From contig NZ_RRUE01000002.1 in assembly GCF_003892345.1 (NCBI RefSeq), forward strand, positions 124,001 through 188,000: a stretch of 64,000 nt of DNA, given 5' to 3'. The notes under the pieces are model-generated. The model ran no database searches, was not told the origin of the DNA, and worked only from the letters and a program-made list of their open reading frames with translations. Both the position numbers and the translations under genes were made by a program. This document shows, piece by piece, positions 28,822 through 37,946 of the stretch (positions are counted from its first letter, which is position 1; the number at the start of each line of letters is the position of its first letter). This stretch comes from Lautropia dentalis (GTDB taxonomy: Bacteria > Pseudomonadota > Gammaproteobacteria > Burkholderiales > Burkholderiaceae_E).

Positions 28822-31065
28822 TCACCGCTGCGCCAGCTTGTCCGTCACGATCCGCGGCGTCAGGAACACCAGCAGTTCGGTCCGGTCGTTCGAGCGCGAG
28901 GTGCTGCGGAACAGGTAGCCCAGGATGGGGATGTCGCCCAGCAGGGGCACCTTGTCGGTACGGTTGCGCTCGTACTGTTCGTAGATGCCGCCGATCACCA
29001 CCGTGCCGCCATCTTCCACCAGCACCTGCGTCTTCACGTGGCGGGTGTCGATGGCGTAGCCGGCGTTGGTCAGCTGGCCCACGGCGTCGCGGCTCACGTC
29101 CACATCCAGAATCACGTTGCCTTCCGGCGTGATCTGCGGAGTCACTTCCAGGCGCAGGTTGGCCTTGCGGAACGACACCGAGGTGGCGCCGCTGGACGTG
29201 GCCGACTGGTACGGCAGCTCGGTACCCTGCTCGATCACGGCCGGGCGCTGGCTGGAGGTCAGCACGCGCGGGCTGGAAACCACCTTGCCGCGCTGGTCGG
29301 CTTCGAGGGCCGAGAGTTCCAGGTTGATGAAGCGCGACAGGCTGGAACCGAACAGGCTGATGGCCAGCGAGGCCGGGTTCGTGCCGTTGATGCCACCGGC
29401 CGGGAAGCTGAAGAAGTTGGTGTTGGCCAGGTCCGTGGCCTTGCCCAGGCCCACGGCGGCGCCAGATTCTTCACCGCCCAGCTGCGCGGACAGGTCGGCC
29501 GAACCGGACAGGTTGCCCGAAATGGTGCCGTAACCCACGCGGCCCAGCTTCGAGCCCGGACCATAGACCGGCACGTTGTAGGCTTCGGCCTCGCCCGTCA
29601 CCGGGTTCGGACGCGACACCGTGCGGTACATGGTGGAGCGGCGGTCGTAGTAGCCCAGCTTGGTGCCGAGGTTGCGCGAGAAGCGGTCGTCGGCTTCGAC
29701 GATGCGGGCCTCGATCAGCACCTGGCGCACCGGGATGTCGATCTGCGCAATCATCTGGCGCACTTCATCCAGGCGCGACGGGGTGTCCATCACGAACAGC
29801 TTGTTCGAGCGGATGTCGGCCAGGGCGCTGCCGCGCTTGGACAGGACCGACTGTTTCTCGTCGGTCAGCATGTCGCGGATCTTCTCGGCGGTCTGGTAGT
29901 TCAGCGTGAAGGTCTCGGTACGCAGCGGCTCGATTTCGGCAATCTGCTGTTTCGATTCCAGCGTGAGCTTTTCCTTGGTGGCCAGTTCTTCACGTGGGGC
30001 GATCATCACGACGTTGCCGTTCTTGCGCATGTCCAGGCCACGCGACTGCATGATGATGTCCAGTGCCTGGTCCCAGGGCACGTCCTTCAGGCGCAGGGTG
30101 AGTTTGCCCTGCACGGTGTCGCTGGTGACGATGTTCAGATTGGTGAAGTCGGCAATGACCTGCAGCAGCGCACGCACGTCGACGTTCTGGAAGTTCAGCG
30201 ACAGACGCTCGCCGCGGTAGCCGGGGCGGCTGCCCTGCGTGAGGCGGTTCGGGTCTTCCTTGACGGGTTTGACTTCCACCACGAACTGCGAGTCGCTCTG
30301 GTAGGCGCTGTGCTCCCACAGGCCCTGCGGCTCGATGATCAGGCGGGTGTTGCCACTCTGATACTGTGTGCGCACCGTTTTGATGGGCGTGCCGAAGTCG
30401 GCCACGTCCAGCTGGCGACGCAGGTTGGCCGGCAGCGAGGTGCCCTGGAATTCGACGATCAGGTTCTTGCCCTGCTGGCGCACGTCCACACCGGCGCCGT
30501 CGTCGGACAGGTCGATGACCACACGGCCTTCACCGTCCTTGCCACGGCGGAAGTCGATGTCCTTCAGCGCGTGGGCGCTGCCGCGGGCGTTCTGGGCCAC
30601 CATCGGCAGCGGGCCGGATTTGACCGGGGCGCCGACCACGGTGTCCTGGCGGTTGAGCGACAGGATCAGGTCGTTGCCGTCGATCTCGGTCTGAAAGCGC
30701 ATGGGACGCGACATGTTCAGGACGACGCGCGAACGCTCGCCACTCTGCACCACGTTGACGCTTTTCACGTCACCGCCGGCAATTTCGACCAGGCTGCGGC
30801 CGATGCGGTTGTCGGTGTCCTTGAAGTCGAGCGCCAGCCGGTGCGGGTTGGCCAGGCTGAAGCTGGGCGGTACCTCGGTCAGCGGCATGCCCATGCGGAT
30901 GCGCACCTGCGTGGCTTCACCCTGCTGCGAGCCGATGATCGATTCGATGGAATTGCTGATGGCCCAGGCCGGGCTGGCAGCAACGGTGCCGAACCCGACA
31001 AGGGCTGCGGCGATGGAGGTTTTCAGAAAGCGCATGGCCGTATGTTTCCCAGGTCGTTGGTTCAT
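28822..31065 (-). CDS. pilQ: Type IV pilus secretin PilQ
   Basis: The 747-residue outer-membrane secretin through which type IV pili pass. A signal peptide ends after SPAWA. Two AMIN-type domains (residues about 45-270) bind peptidoglycan, N0/N1 domains follow (GERLSLNFQNVDVRALLQVI), and the secretin pore domain fills the C-terminal half, with VLIEARIVEADD and VPLLGDIPILGYLFR. The start at 31065 overlaps the pilP stop by four bases; an internal ATG ten codons later is an alternative. It is the last gene of pilMNOPQ. Confidence 0.97.
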   Translation of the reverse strand: MNQRPGKHTAMRFLKTSIAAALVGFGTVAASPAWAISNSIESIIGSQQGEATQVRIRMGMPLTEVPPSFSLANPHRLALDFKDTDNRIGRSLVEIAGGDVKSVNVVQSGERSRVVLNMSRPMRFQTEIDGNDLILSLNRQDTVVGAPVKSGPLPMVAQNARGSAHALKDIDFRRGKDGEGRVVIDLSDDGAGVDVRQQGKNLIVEFQGTSLPANLRRQLDVADFGTPIKTVRTQYQSGNTRLIIEPQGLWEHSAYQSDSQFVVEVKPVKEDPNRLTQGSRPGYRGERLSLNFQNVDVRALLQVIADFTNLNIVTSDTVQGKLTLRLKDVPWDQALDIIMQSRGLDMRKNGNVVMIAPREELATKEKLTLESKQQIAEIEPLRTETFTLNYQTAEKIRDMLTDEKQSVLSKRGSALADIRSNKLFVMDTPSRLDEVRQMIAQIDIPVRQVLIEARIVEADDRFSRNLGTKLGYYDRRSTMYRTVSRPNPVTGEAEAYNVPVYGPGSKLGRVGYGTISGNLSGSADLSAQLGGEESGAAVGLGKATDLANTNFFSFPAGGINGTNPASLAISLFGSSLSRFINLELSALEADQRGKVVSSPRVLTSSQRPAVIEQGTELPYQSATSSGATSVSFRKANLRLEVTPQITPEGNVILDVDVSRDAVGQLTNAGYAIDTRHVKTQVLVEDGGTVVIGGIYEQYERNRTDKVPLLGDIPILGYLFRSTSRSNDRTELLVFLTPRIVTDKLAQR

Positions 31066-31610
31066 GATTTGGGTTCGTCTTCGAGAGAGAGCGTGGTGTC
31101 CTGTTCCACCCAGTCGCCGGCGGCATCGCGCACCAGCTCCTTCACGCCCATTTCGGTTTCGGTAATCCTGGTGATGCGACCGTAGTTCTGGCCCACGTAG
31201 TTGCCCACGCGTGCCTGATAGACCACGTCATCCACCGCCAGCAATGCAACGTTGCCGTTGGTTTTGTTCTGCAGGTGACCCACCAGCTTCACGGAGTCCA
31301 GCGGGAAGTTCTCGAGCACTTCCTTGCGGCGGTTGCGGTCCGGCGCCAGGCCCGAGCGGCTGCGGTCGCTCAGATTGGCCATGGCCACCACCAGCTTGCT
31401 GTCCGAGAAGGGGTCGTAGTCCAGCTTCGCTTCGTAGCGGAAGGGCACGAAATTCTTCGGCTCGTCCAGCTTGCCCACCTTGCGCGGCGTGTCGTTGCGG
31501 GTGTTGTCCATCCACGCCTGCACTTCATCGAGGTTGGCGCTGCAGCCGCTGAGCACGGTGCCCAGCAGCAGGGCCGAGCCTGCGGTCATCCATCGTTTGT
31601 GCGCGTTCAT
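31062..31610 (-). CDS. pilP: Type IV pilus lipoprotein PilP
   Basis: A 182-residue inner-membrane lipoprotein. The lipobox VLSGC places the acylated Cys at residue 23. The HR-like domain (LVGHLQNKTNGNVALLAVDD, GNYVGQNYGRI) binds the periplasmic part of PilQ and links it to PilNO. It overlaps pilQ by four bases downstream and pilO by four bases upstream, as expected for a tightly coupled operon. Confidence 0.96.
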   Translation of the reverse strand: MNAHKRWMTAGSALLLGTVLSGCSANLDEVQAWMDNTRNDTPRKVGKLDEPKNFVPFRYEAKLDYDPFSDSKLVVAMANLSDRSRSGLAPDRNRRKEVLENFPLDSVKLVGHLQNKTNGNVALLAVDDVVYQARVGNYVGQNYGRITRITETEMGVKELVRDAAGDWVEQDTTLSLEDEPKS

Positions 31611-32248
31611 TTCTTGCCCCCGGCCGCCTGACCGGCGATTTCATCCTTGTCCAGATAGCGGAAGGTTTTTGCGGTGGCGCTCATTTCCAGATTCCCACCG
31701 TTCTTGTGTTCGATGGTGATGTTGTTGAGCGTCACGATACGTGGCAGGTTAGCCAGGTCGCTGCTGAACGAGGCCAGGTCGTGGAACCCGCCCACCACCT
31801 TCACGGCGATGGGCAGTTCGGCGTAGTGTTTCTTCAGCTCCACGGAACCCGGGCGGAACAGCTGCAGCGTGGCGCCACGACCCACACCGGCCTGGTTGAT
31901 GTCCGACAGCAGGGCATCCATTTCGGCACGGCTGGGCAGCTGTTTCTCCAGCACGCCCACGTACTGTTCGGCCAGCACTTTCTGGCGGCGCAGGTCGTCG
32001 AGGTTGACGGCCTTGGCCACTTTCTGCGTGTATTCGTCCTTCAGGGTCTGCTCCTGGGCCTGGGCCGATTCCAGTTCCTCGTTCAGGCCGCTCCAGTAGG
32101 CAAACCAGCCGGCAGCCACCAGGGCAGCCACGACGCCCGAGAGCAGCAGCGCCTTGGGGGCAATCGGCCACAGGCCGGGGTGGCGGCCGTTCAGACCCTC
32201 GAACTGCCGGGTCAGGCCGCTGAAATTGATTTCAACGTTCTTCATCAC
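31607..32248 (-). CDS. pilO: Type IV pilus alignment protein PilO
   Basis: A 213-residue bitopic inner-membrane protein. A cytoplasmic stretch is followed by one helix (ALLLSGVVAALVAAGWFAYW, residues about 30-50), a coiled coil (EELESAQAQEQTLKDEYTQK) and a ferredoxin-like periplasmic domain. It pairs with PilN to join the inner-membrane platform to PilP and PilQ. Overlaps pilN and pilP by four bases each. Confidence 0.95.
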   Translation of the reverse strand: MMKNVEINFSGLTRQFEGLNGRHPGLWPIAPKALLLSGVVAALVAAGWFAYWSGLNEELESAQAQEQTLKDEYTQKVAKAVNLDDLRRQKVLAEQYVGVLEKQLPSRAEMDALLSDINQAGVGRGATLQLFRPGSVELKKHYAELPIAVKVVGGFHDLASFSSDLANLPRIVTLNNITIEHKNGGNLEMSATAKTFRYLDKDEIAGQAAGGKK

Positions 32249-32880
32249 TTGGCTCCCTGGGTGGCAGCGGTGTTGAGGGCCACCTTGCCGGGCTGGGCGT
32301 TGAGCTGCGCCGGCGCCTGGCGCTTGACCAGCACGTTCAGGCGGAATTCATGCGCACGCTTGACATCGCCGTTGCGGCCGCGGCTGCGCAGTTCTTCCTC
32401 ACGGATTTCCTCGAGCTGCGGTTTTTCCAGCCACGGGCTGCCGTCGCTGAGGTTGCGCAGGAATTCGGCCACGCGTTCGTTGGACTGTGCCTTGCCGGTG
32501 AGCGTGACCTGCATATCGCGCTGTTCCAGCTTGTCCAGGTACACGCCTTCAGGTGTCATCTTGACCAGCTCGTCGAACAGGTGCACCGGGATGGTCCGGT
32601 CGCTCTGCAGGTCTTCCACGGCGGTCTGGCGTGCCTTCAGCGAGGCAATGGCGCTTTCCAGATCCTTGATTTCCGCGATCTGCGCATCGAGTTTCTGGTT
32701 CTCGTTGCGGATCAGGTCGTTGCGGGCATTCTGGTTCTCGATCTGGTGGTTGATGAACATCCCGCCCAGAAACACCAGGCCACCGCCCACCAGGGCCGCG
32801 GCCACCAGCTGGCCGTTGAAGTCGCGTTTGCGCCGCTCGCGTTTCTGTTCGCGGTGCGGCAACAGGTTGATACGGATCAT
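32245..32880 (-). CDS. pilN: Type IV pilus assembly protein PilN
   Basis: A 211-residue bitopic inner-membrane protein. The start MIRINLLPHREQKRERRKRD holds the conserved INLLP motif that binds PilM. One helix (residues about 25-45) and a coiled coil (DAQIAEIKDLESAIASLKAR) precede the periplasmic domain, which pairs with PilO. It overlaps pilM and pilO by four bases each. Confidence 0.95.
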   Translation of the reverse strand: MIRINLLPHREQKRERRKRDFNGQLVAAALVGGGLVFLGGMFINHQIENQNARNDLIRNENQKLDAQIAEIKDLESAIASLKARQTAVEDLQSDRTIPVHLFDELVKMTPEGVYLDKLEQRDMQVTLTGKAQSNERVAEFLRNLSDGSPWLEKPQLEEIREEELRSRGRNGDVKRAHEFRLNVLVKRQAPAQLNAQPGKVALNTAATQGAK

Positions 32881-33959
32881 TGGTCGAACCTCCTCATGGC
32901 CAGGCCGCAGCTCACGAGCAGTGCGGGCGCGTCCAGATTCATCTGTTTCTCGGACACGGCATCACCGATTTCCATGCCCTGGAAGGGGCTGAGGATTTCG
33001 GTGGGCACCGAGGTTTTCTGCAGTACCGCTTCGGCCAGGCCCGGGGTGACGGCCGCGCCGCCTGCCAGCAGGATCCGGTCGACACGCTGGTACGGCGTGG
33101 ACGAGAAGAAGAACTGCAGCGAGCGGGCCAGTTCGGTGGCGCCGGCCTCGACGAAGGGGTGCAGCAGTTCTTTCGTGTAGTTTTCGGGCAGGTCGCCGCT
33201 GCGCTTCTTCAGCTCGGCCTCTTCGGCGGTCAGACCGTAGAGGCGCACGATTTCCTGCGTCAGCTGGTTGCCGCCGAAGGGCTGTTCGCGCTCGAAGACG
33301 GTCTGGCCGTTGTAGACCACGGCCAGGCGCGTGGCGGTCTGGCCGATGTCGAACACGGCCAGGATCTGCCCTTCACCGCCGGCCGGCAGCTGGCTGATGA
33401 TGTTGTCGATGGAGATGCGGGCCGCGTAGGGTTCGACATCGATGATCAGCGGCTTCAGGCCGGCCAGTTCGGCCACCATCACCCGGTCATCGACCTTTTC
33501 CTTGCGCGAGGCGGCCAGCAGCACGTCGACGCTGGTTTCGTCGGTGGCCGAGGGACCCAGCACCTGGAAATCCAGGTTCACTTCGTCGATGGCGAAGGGG
33601 ATGTACTGGCTGGCCTCCGATTCGACCTGCACCTCGTAGTCATCCTCGGTCAGATCCGCCGGCAGCGTGATCCGCTTGGTGATGACCGACGACGAAGGCA
33701 GCGCCATGGCCACCTGCCGGGTCGAGGTACCGGCCTTGCGCAGGGCACGCAGCAGCGCATCGGCCACGGCTTCGTGACGTTCCACGTTGCCATCGACCAC
33801 GGCGCCACGCTCGATCGGCTCGATGGCGTACCGTTCCAGGCGCATCGGTGCCTGTTTACCGGCGGAAAGCTCGACGACTTTGACGCTGGACGCGCTGAAA
33901 TCCACCCCGATCAACGGGGCCGGTCCACGCGATAACAATGTTTGAAGGCCAAATCCCAC
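32877..33959 (-). CDS. pilM: Type IV pilus assembly ATPase-like protein PilM
   Basis: A 360-residue cytoplasmic actin-like protein (FtsA fold). Visible motifs are LIGVDFSASSVKVVELS near residue 17, VFDIGQTATRLAVVYNG near residue 212 and RILLAGGAAVTPGL near residue 295. It binds the N-terminus of PilN and completes the PilMNOP platform. The start is a GTG at 33959. It is the first gene of the operon and is divergent from the PBP1a gene, as in most beta- and gammaproteobacteria. Confidence 0.96.
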   Translation of the reverse strand: MGFGLQTLLSRGPAPLIGVDFSASSVKVVELSAGKQAPMRLERYAIEPIERGAVVDGNVERHEAVADALLRALRKAGTSTRQVAMALPSSSVITKRITLPADLTEDDYEVQVESEASQYIPFAIDEVNLDFQVLGPSATDETSVDVLLAASRKEKVDDRVMVAELAGLKPLIIDVEPYAARISIDNIISQLPAGGEGQILAVFDIGQTATRLAVVYNGQTVFEREQPFGGNQLTQEIVRLYGLTAEEAELKKRSGDLPENYTKELLHPFVEAGATELARSLQFFFSSTPYQRVDRILLAGGAAVTPGLAEAVLQKTSVPTEILSPFQGMEIGDAVSEKQMNLDAPALLVSCGLAMRRFDQ

Positions 33960-34426
33960 AAAACCACCCGATCAAGAAAAAATCCCCGGGAAACCGGTCC
34001 GAAGACCTGCATCCCTTACAATTCCCCATTTACCGCCTGACAAACAGGGGCTCACTTTAAGATCTTTTTCGACGTTTTCATCCACCTTCCCGAACCACTG
34101 ATCAAGGCGCGTTACCCTTTGGTCGCTCGTCGGGGAAGAGCAGTCGAATTTGCCGGTCGAACGGTCGTTTGCGCTGCAGCAGGGGTCGGAAATCCTGCCG
34201 GGAGGCATGGGACCAATGACACGTTTCCCAGGCCGGCCAGGCGCTTGCGACATCCGGCGGCACAGCACGCTGTTCGTCGACACGGGTGTAGATGTAACTG
34301 ATGCAGCTGCCCGGCGCCCCCTGCAGCCGACCGGTGGCAAGCCACACCGGATGACCTCGCGGTGCGCTTCCTTTATAGTGTCGAGTTGGCGCGGCATGCC
34401 CGCTCCCCCTGTTCACGCACGCATTC
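33960..34426. other. Divergent intergenic region between pilM and PBP1a
   Basis: No gene is supported in 467 bases; frames here lack ribosome sites or known domains. The part nearest pilM (33960-34090) is AT-richer and is the probable pil promoter area. The -10-like element of the PBP1a gene is listed separately. Confidence 0.5.
34374..34379 (+). promoter_or_regulatory. Possible -10 element for the PBP1a gene
   Basis: TATAGT lies 47 bases ahead of the start and is followed by GTCG, as at 2925 before uvrA. No convincing -35 box is seen. Confidence 0.35.
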
Positions 34427-36850
34427 ATGAAGCAAGAACCCACTCTGTCCAGCTCCCCCACCCGGCAGCCCTCCTCCCTGGGGCCCGCCCCGGGCCGCCG
34501 CGCCCCCCGGGGCCGCAGTCCCGCCAAGCCCCCCCGCCGGCATCCGGTGCTGCGTTTTCTGGGCTGGTCGGCAGCGACAGGGGGCGTCCTGGTGATCACG
34601 GCGGGGCTGCTGGGCGTGATGGCCTACGAGGTGGCCTCCAGCCAGCTCCCGCCGCTCACGGCCCTGACCGATTACCGGCCCAAGCTGCCCATGCAGGTCT
34701 TCTCGGCCGACGGGCTGCTGATCGGCGAGTACGGCGCAGAGAAGCGCACGGTGGTGTCGTACGACAGCTTCCCGGTCAAGATGCGCGAGGCCATCCTGGC
34801 GGCCGAGGACGACGAGTTCTTCTCCCACCACGGCATCGACCTGCCGGGGGTGGCGCGGGCCATCCTGGCCAACATCAAGAGCGGTGGCCGTGGCCAGGGT
34901 GCCAGCACCATCACCATGCAGCTGGCGCGCACCACCTTCCTGAGCCGCGAGCGCAAGTTCACACGCAAGTTCTACGAGGTGCTGCTGACGCTGCGCATCG
35001 AGCAGGAGCTGACCAAGCAGCAGATCTTCGAGATCTACGCCAACCAGATCTTCCTGGGGCAGCGCTCGTACGGCTTTGCCACGGCGGCCCAGACCTACTT
35101 CGGCAAGCCGCTGTCGGAACTCTCCATCGGCCAGATGGCCATGCTGGCCGGCCTGCCCAAGGCACCGGCCCGTGACAACCCGATTGCCAACCCCGAGCGG
35201 GCGCGCCAGCGGCAGCAGTACGTGCTGTCACGCATGCGCACGCTGGGCTTCATCACGGAAGAGCAGTACCAGCAGGCCCGCAACGAGGAGCTGAAGGTAC
35301 ACATCGACCGGCCCACCTTCCCGCTGCAGGCACAGTGGGCCTCCGAAATGGCCCGCACGCTGGTGGCCGAGCAGTTCAGGGACGACGCCTACACCGGCGG
35401 GCTGCGTGTCTACACCACCATCCGCGCAAAGGACCAGCGGGCAGCCAACCGGGCAGTGCAGGATGCCGTGTTTGCCTTCGACCGCAAGCATGGCTATCGC
35501 GGCCCTGAATCGGCGGTGGACCTGAACACTAACGACGAGACCGAACGCGAGGACCGCATCGAGGAAGCCGTGGCCCAGGCGGGTGACGTGGGCAAACTGC
35601 TGTCGGCGGTGGTGCTGTCGGCCAGCCCGCAGAAGGTCACGGTGTCGCGTGGACGCGAGGTGAGCTTCGACATTTCCGGGCCCGGGCTGGCCTTCGTGAA
35701 GGGGTGGCTCAATCCGAAGGCACCCGCCAACCGGCGGCTGCGCCCGGGCGCCGTGGTGCGCATCACCGAAGGGAAGAACGGCTGGGAGATCACCCAGGCA
35801 CCCGAGGTGGAAGCGGCCATGGTGACGCTCGACACCAACGATGGCGCCATCCGCGCCATGGTGGGCGGCTACGATTTCAGCCGCAGCAAGTTCAACCGGG
35901 CCACGCAGTCGGTGCGCCAGCCGGGCTCGGTGCTCAAGCCCTTCATCTACTCGGCCGCGCTGGAAAAGGGCTTCATGACCACCTCGGTGGTCAATGATGC
36001 GCCGATCATTCTGGATCCGGCCACCACGGGCAACCAGCTCTGGGAACCGAAAAACTACGGCGGCCACTACGAGGGGCCGATGACGCTGCGCACGGCGCTG
36101 GCCAAGTCGAAGAACATGCCGTCGATCCGCATCCTGCAGGACATCGGTGTCGACTACGCGCAGGACTATCTGGGCCGCAACTTCGGCATCCGGCCCGAGC
36201 GCAACCCCGCCTACCTGACCATGGCGCTGGGCGCCGGCAGCGTGACGCCCATGCAGATCGCCACCGGGATCGCCACCTTTGCCAACGGCGGTTACCGGCT
36301 GGAGCCGTACCTGATCGACCGCATCACCGACCAGACCGGCCGTGAAGTGGCCAGGGCCAATCCGCCCCGGGCCGGCGGCGAGGACAACCTGACCATCGAT
36401 CCGCGCAATGCCTTCCTGATGGACAGCATGCTCAAGACGGTGGCCCGCCACGGTACGGCCGCCCGGGTGACGAAGGAGGTGAAGCGCAACGACCTGGCCG
36501 GCAAGACCGGCACCACCAACGATTCACGCGATGCCTGGTTTGCCGGCTATGCCACCGGAGTGGCCGGGGTGACGTGGCTGGGCTACGACCGGCCAAGACC
36601 CCTGGGCGAACGCGAGACCGGCGGTGGCCTGGCACTGCCGATCTGGATCGAATACCTGAAGGAAGTGATGCCCGGGGTGCCGGAGAAGGCACGGCCGGTG
36701 CCGCACGGGGTGACCGAGATCGACGGCGAATACTATCTGGACGAGGCCCAGCCCAGCAGCCCGGGGGTGAAACGGGCGCTGGGGATCACCGAGGACGGTC
36801 TTTCGTCCGATCTGAAGGACGGCCAGCAGACCAAGGACCAGATCTTCTGA
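34427..36850 (+). CDS. mrcA: Class A penicillin-binding protein 1A
   Basis: The 807-residue bifunctional enzyme polymerises and crosslinks peptidoglycan. A Pro/Arg-rich cytoplasmic tail (residues 1-40) precedes one membrane anchor (about 44-66). The GT51 glycosyltransferase has AAEDDEFFSHHGID and GASTITMQLAR. The OB-like insert follows, then the transpeptidase with PGSVLKPF (Ser-x-x-Lys), SKN in AKSKNMPS, and KTGTT near residue 690. It is divergent from pilM and ends before a hairpin shared with the convergent cyaY. Confidence 0.96.
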   Translation: MKQEPTLSSSPTRQPSSLGPAPGRRAPRGRSPAKPPRRHPVLRFLGWSAATGGVLVITAGLLGVMAYEVASSQLPPLTALTDYRPKLPMQVFSADGLLIGEYGAEKRTVVSYDSFPVKMREAILAAEDDEFFSHHGIDLPGVARAILANIKSGGRGQGASTITMQLARTTFLSRERKFTRKFYEVLLTLRIEQELTKQQIFEIYANQIFLGQRSYGFATAAQTYFGKPLSELSIGQMAMLAGLPKAPARDNPIANPERARQRQQYVLSRMRTLGFITEEQYQQARNEELKVHIDRPTFPLQAQWASEMARTLVAEQFRDDAYTGGLRVYTTIRAKDQRAANRAVQDAVFAFDRKHGYRGPESAVDLNTNDETEREDRIEEAVAQAGDVGKLLSAVVLSASPQKVTVSRGREVSFDISGPGLAFVKGWLNPKAPANRRLRPGAVVRITEGKNGWEITQAPEVEAAMVTLDTNDGAIRAMVGGYDFSRSKFNRATQSVRQPGSVLKPFIYSAALEKGFMTTSVVNDAPIILDPATTGNQLWEPKNYGGHYEGPMTLRTALAKSKNMPSIRILQDIGVDYAQDYLGRNFGIRPERNPAYLTMALGAGSVTPMQIATGIATFANGGYRLEPYLIDRITDQTGREVARANPPRAGGEDNLTIDPRNAFLMDSMLKTVARHGTAARVTKEVKRNDLAGKTGTTNDSRDAWFAGYATGVAGVTWLGYDRPRPLGERETGGGLALPIWIEYLKEVMPGVPEKARPVPHGVTEIDGEYYLDEAQPSSPGVKRALGITEDGLSSDLKDGQQTKDQIF

Positions 36851-36868
36851 GTTCGGGGCCGTTCCATG

Positions 36869-36898
36869 GCCACACCTCATGGAGGGATGAGGTGTGGC
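36869..36898. terminator. Hairpin between mrcA and cyaY
   Basis: A perfect 12-bp stem (36869-36880 with 36887-36898, loop GGAGGG) lies between two convergent genes. It has no T run, so termination strength is uncertain. Confidence 0.6.
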
Positions 36899-36933
36899 AC
36901 CTGAAAGTCGGGTCCAGACTGCCCGGACGGTTT

Positions 36934-37266
36934 TCAGAACCGGATGGCCGACAGGTCGATGGGCTGGCCGGCATGAAAGCCGATTTCTTCGGTCAGCAGG
37001 GCCAGCAGTTCCTTGCCGCTGCGGGTGTCGATCCACTGGCCATCGGCTGGGCGGAAGTGAAAGCCGCCCCGTTTGGAGGCCACCCACACCTCGCCGGCCG
37101 CCTCGTGGCTGTTGATGACCATCTGCGACCGGTCTTCGAACTCGAGGGTGATGACGTTGCCGGCGCGGGTGACTTCCAGATCCATGTCGGCGTTCTCGCC
37201 GGCCACTTCGATGCCTTCGGTGAGCGCGTCGAGCACGACGCCGACCTGCTGTGAGAATTCGCTCAT
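36934..37266 (-). CDS. cyaY: Iron-sulfur cluster assembly protein CyaY (frataxin)
   Basis: A 110-residue bacterial frataxin. An acidic first helix (VVLDALTEGIEVAGENADMD) is followed by beta strands with NVITLEFEDRSQMVIN and the conserved EVWVASKRGGFHF. It binds iron and modulates cysteine desulfurase activity during Fe-S cluster assembly. It is divergent from lptM-lysA, an order common in proteobacteria. Confidence 0.96.
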   Translation of the reverse strand: MSEFSQQVGVVLDALTEGIEVAGENADMDLEVTRAGNVITLEFEDRSQMVINSHEAAGEVWVASKRGGFHFRPADGQWIDTRSGKELLALLTEEIGFHAGQPIDLSAIRF

Positions 37267-37396
37267 GCTAAAGTTCAGTTCCTTCTGTAATGGGCTGCCG
37301 GGCCCGGAGCGTGGATGACAGGCGCCTGCCTGCTTCCTGATCTGCCGGGGCCGCTACCCATGCCAATCCGATGGGCCGAAGGGCCCGGGTCCATAG

Positions 37397-37744
37397 ATGC
37401 GTTCCCCGATTCTAATTCCTCCCCTTCTGGCCCTGCTGGGCACCCTGCTGCTGGCCGGCTGCGGCCAGAAAGGCCCGCTGTACCTGCCGCCCGAAACGCC
37501 GGCCACACCGGCCGCGGATGCAGCCTCCCGGGCCGGTTCACAGTCCGGCACCAGCGCGCAGGACGACAGGCAGGCCGTCACGGCACCGGTCAACGGCGTG
37601 GACAGCGGTACTGCGGCCGAGGTGCTGGAGCAGCAGTCGTCCAGTGGTTCGGGCAGCACAGATACCGGCAACACGAACACCGGCAATACCGGCAGGGACA
37701 GCGCCGGCTCCGGCAGCACCGACACCGGCGACACCTCGAAGTAA
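37397..37744 (+). CDS. lptM: LptM-like lipoprotein with extended repeat tail
   Basis: A 115-residue small lipoprotein. The signal ends LLLAGC with the acylated Cys at residue 22, followed directly by GQKGPLYLPPE, the conserved LptM (YifL) segment that assists disulfide formation in LptD. Most homologs are about 50-75 residues long; this one continues with a Ser/Thr/Gly/Asn-rich tail built of TDTGN/TGNTG-type repeats. Its position before lysA and divergent from cyaY supports the call. Confidence 0.88.
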   Translation: MRSPILIPPLLALLGTLLLAGCGQKGPLYLPPETPATPAADAASRAGSQSGTSAQDDRQAVTAPVNGVDSGTAAEVLEQQSSSGSGSTDTGNTNTGNTGRDSAGSGSTDTGDTSK

Positions 37745-37946
37745 GCTGGCCTTCGCCTGCTGCACGGCCCGCGCGGAACCATCCTGCCCCTGCTGCCTTC
37801 CGGCACACGGGCTACCCTTTTCTGGCCCTGCCTGCCCGCCCTGGTTTTCCTGACCCGGGTTGCTGTCAGCCTTCCTCCCACTGCCCATTCTGCGGGCAGT
37901 CCTTTTCCCTGATCCTGCCTTCCGGCTCTTTGCCGGCATCTGACGC

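Noticed and set aside
28762-31185. 807-codon plus-strand frame across pilQ
   Set aside because: Antisense to a gene with clear secretin domains; no family features.
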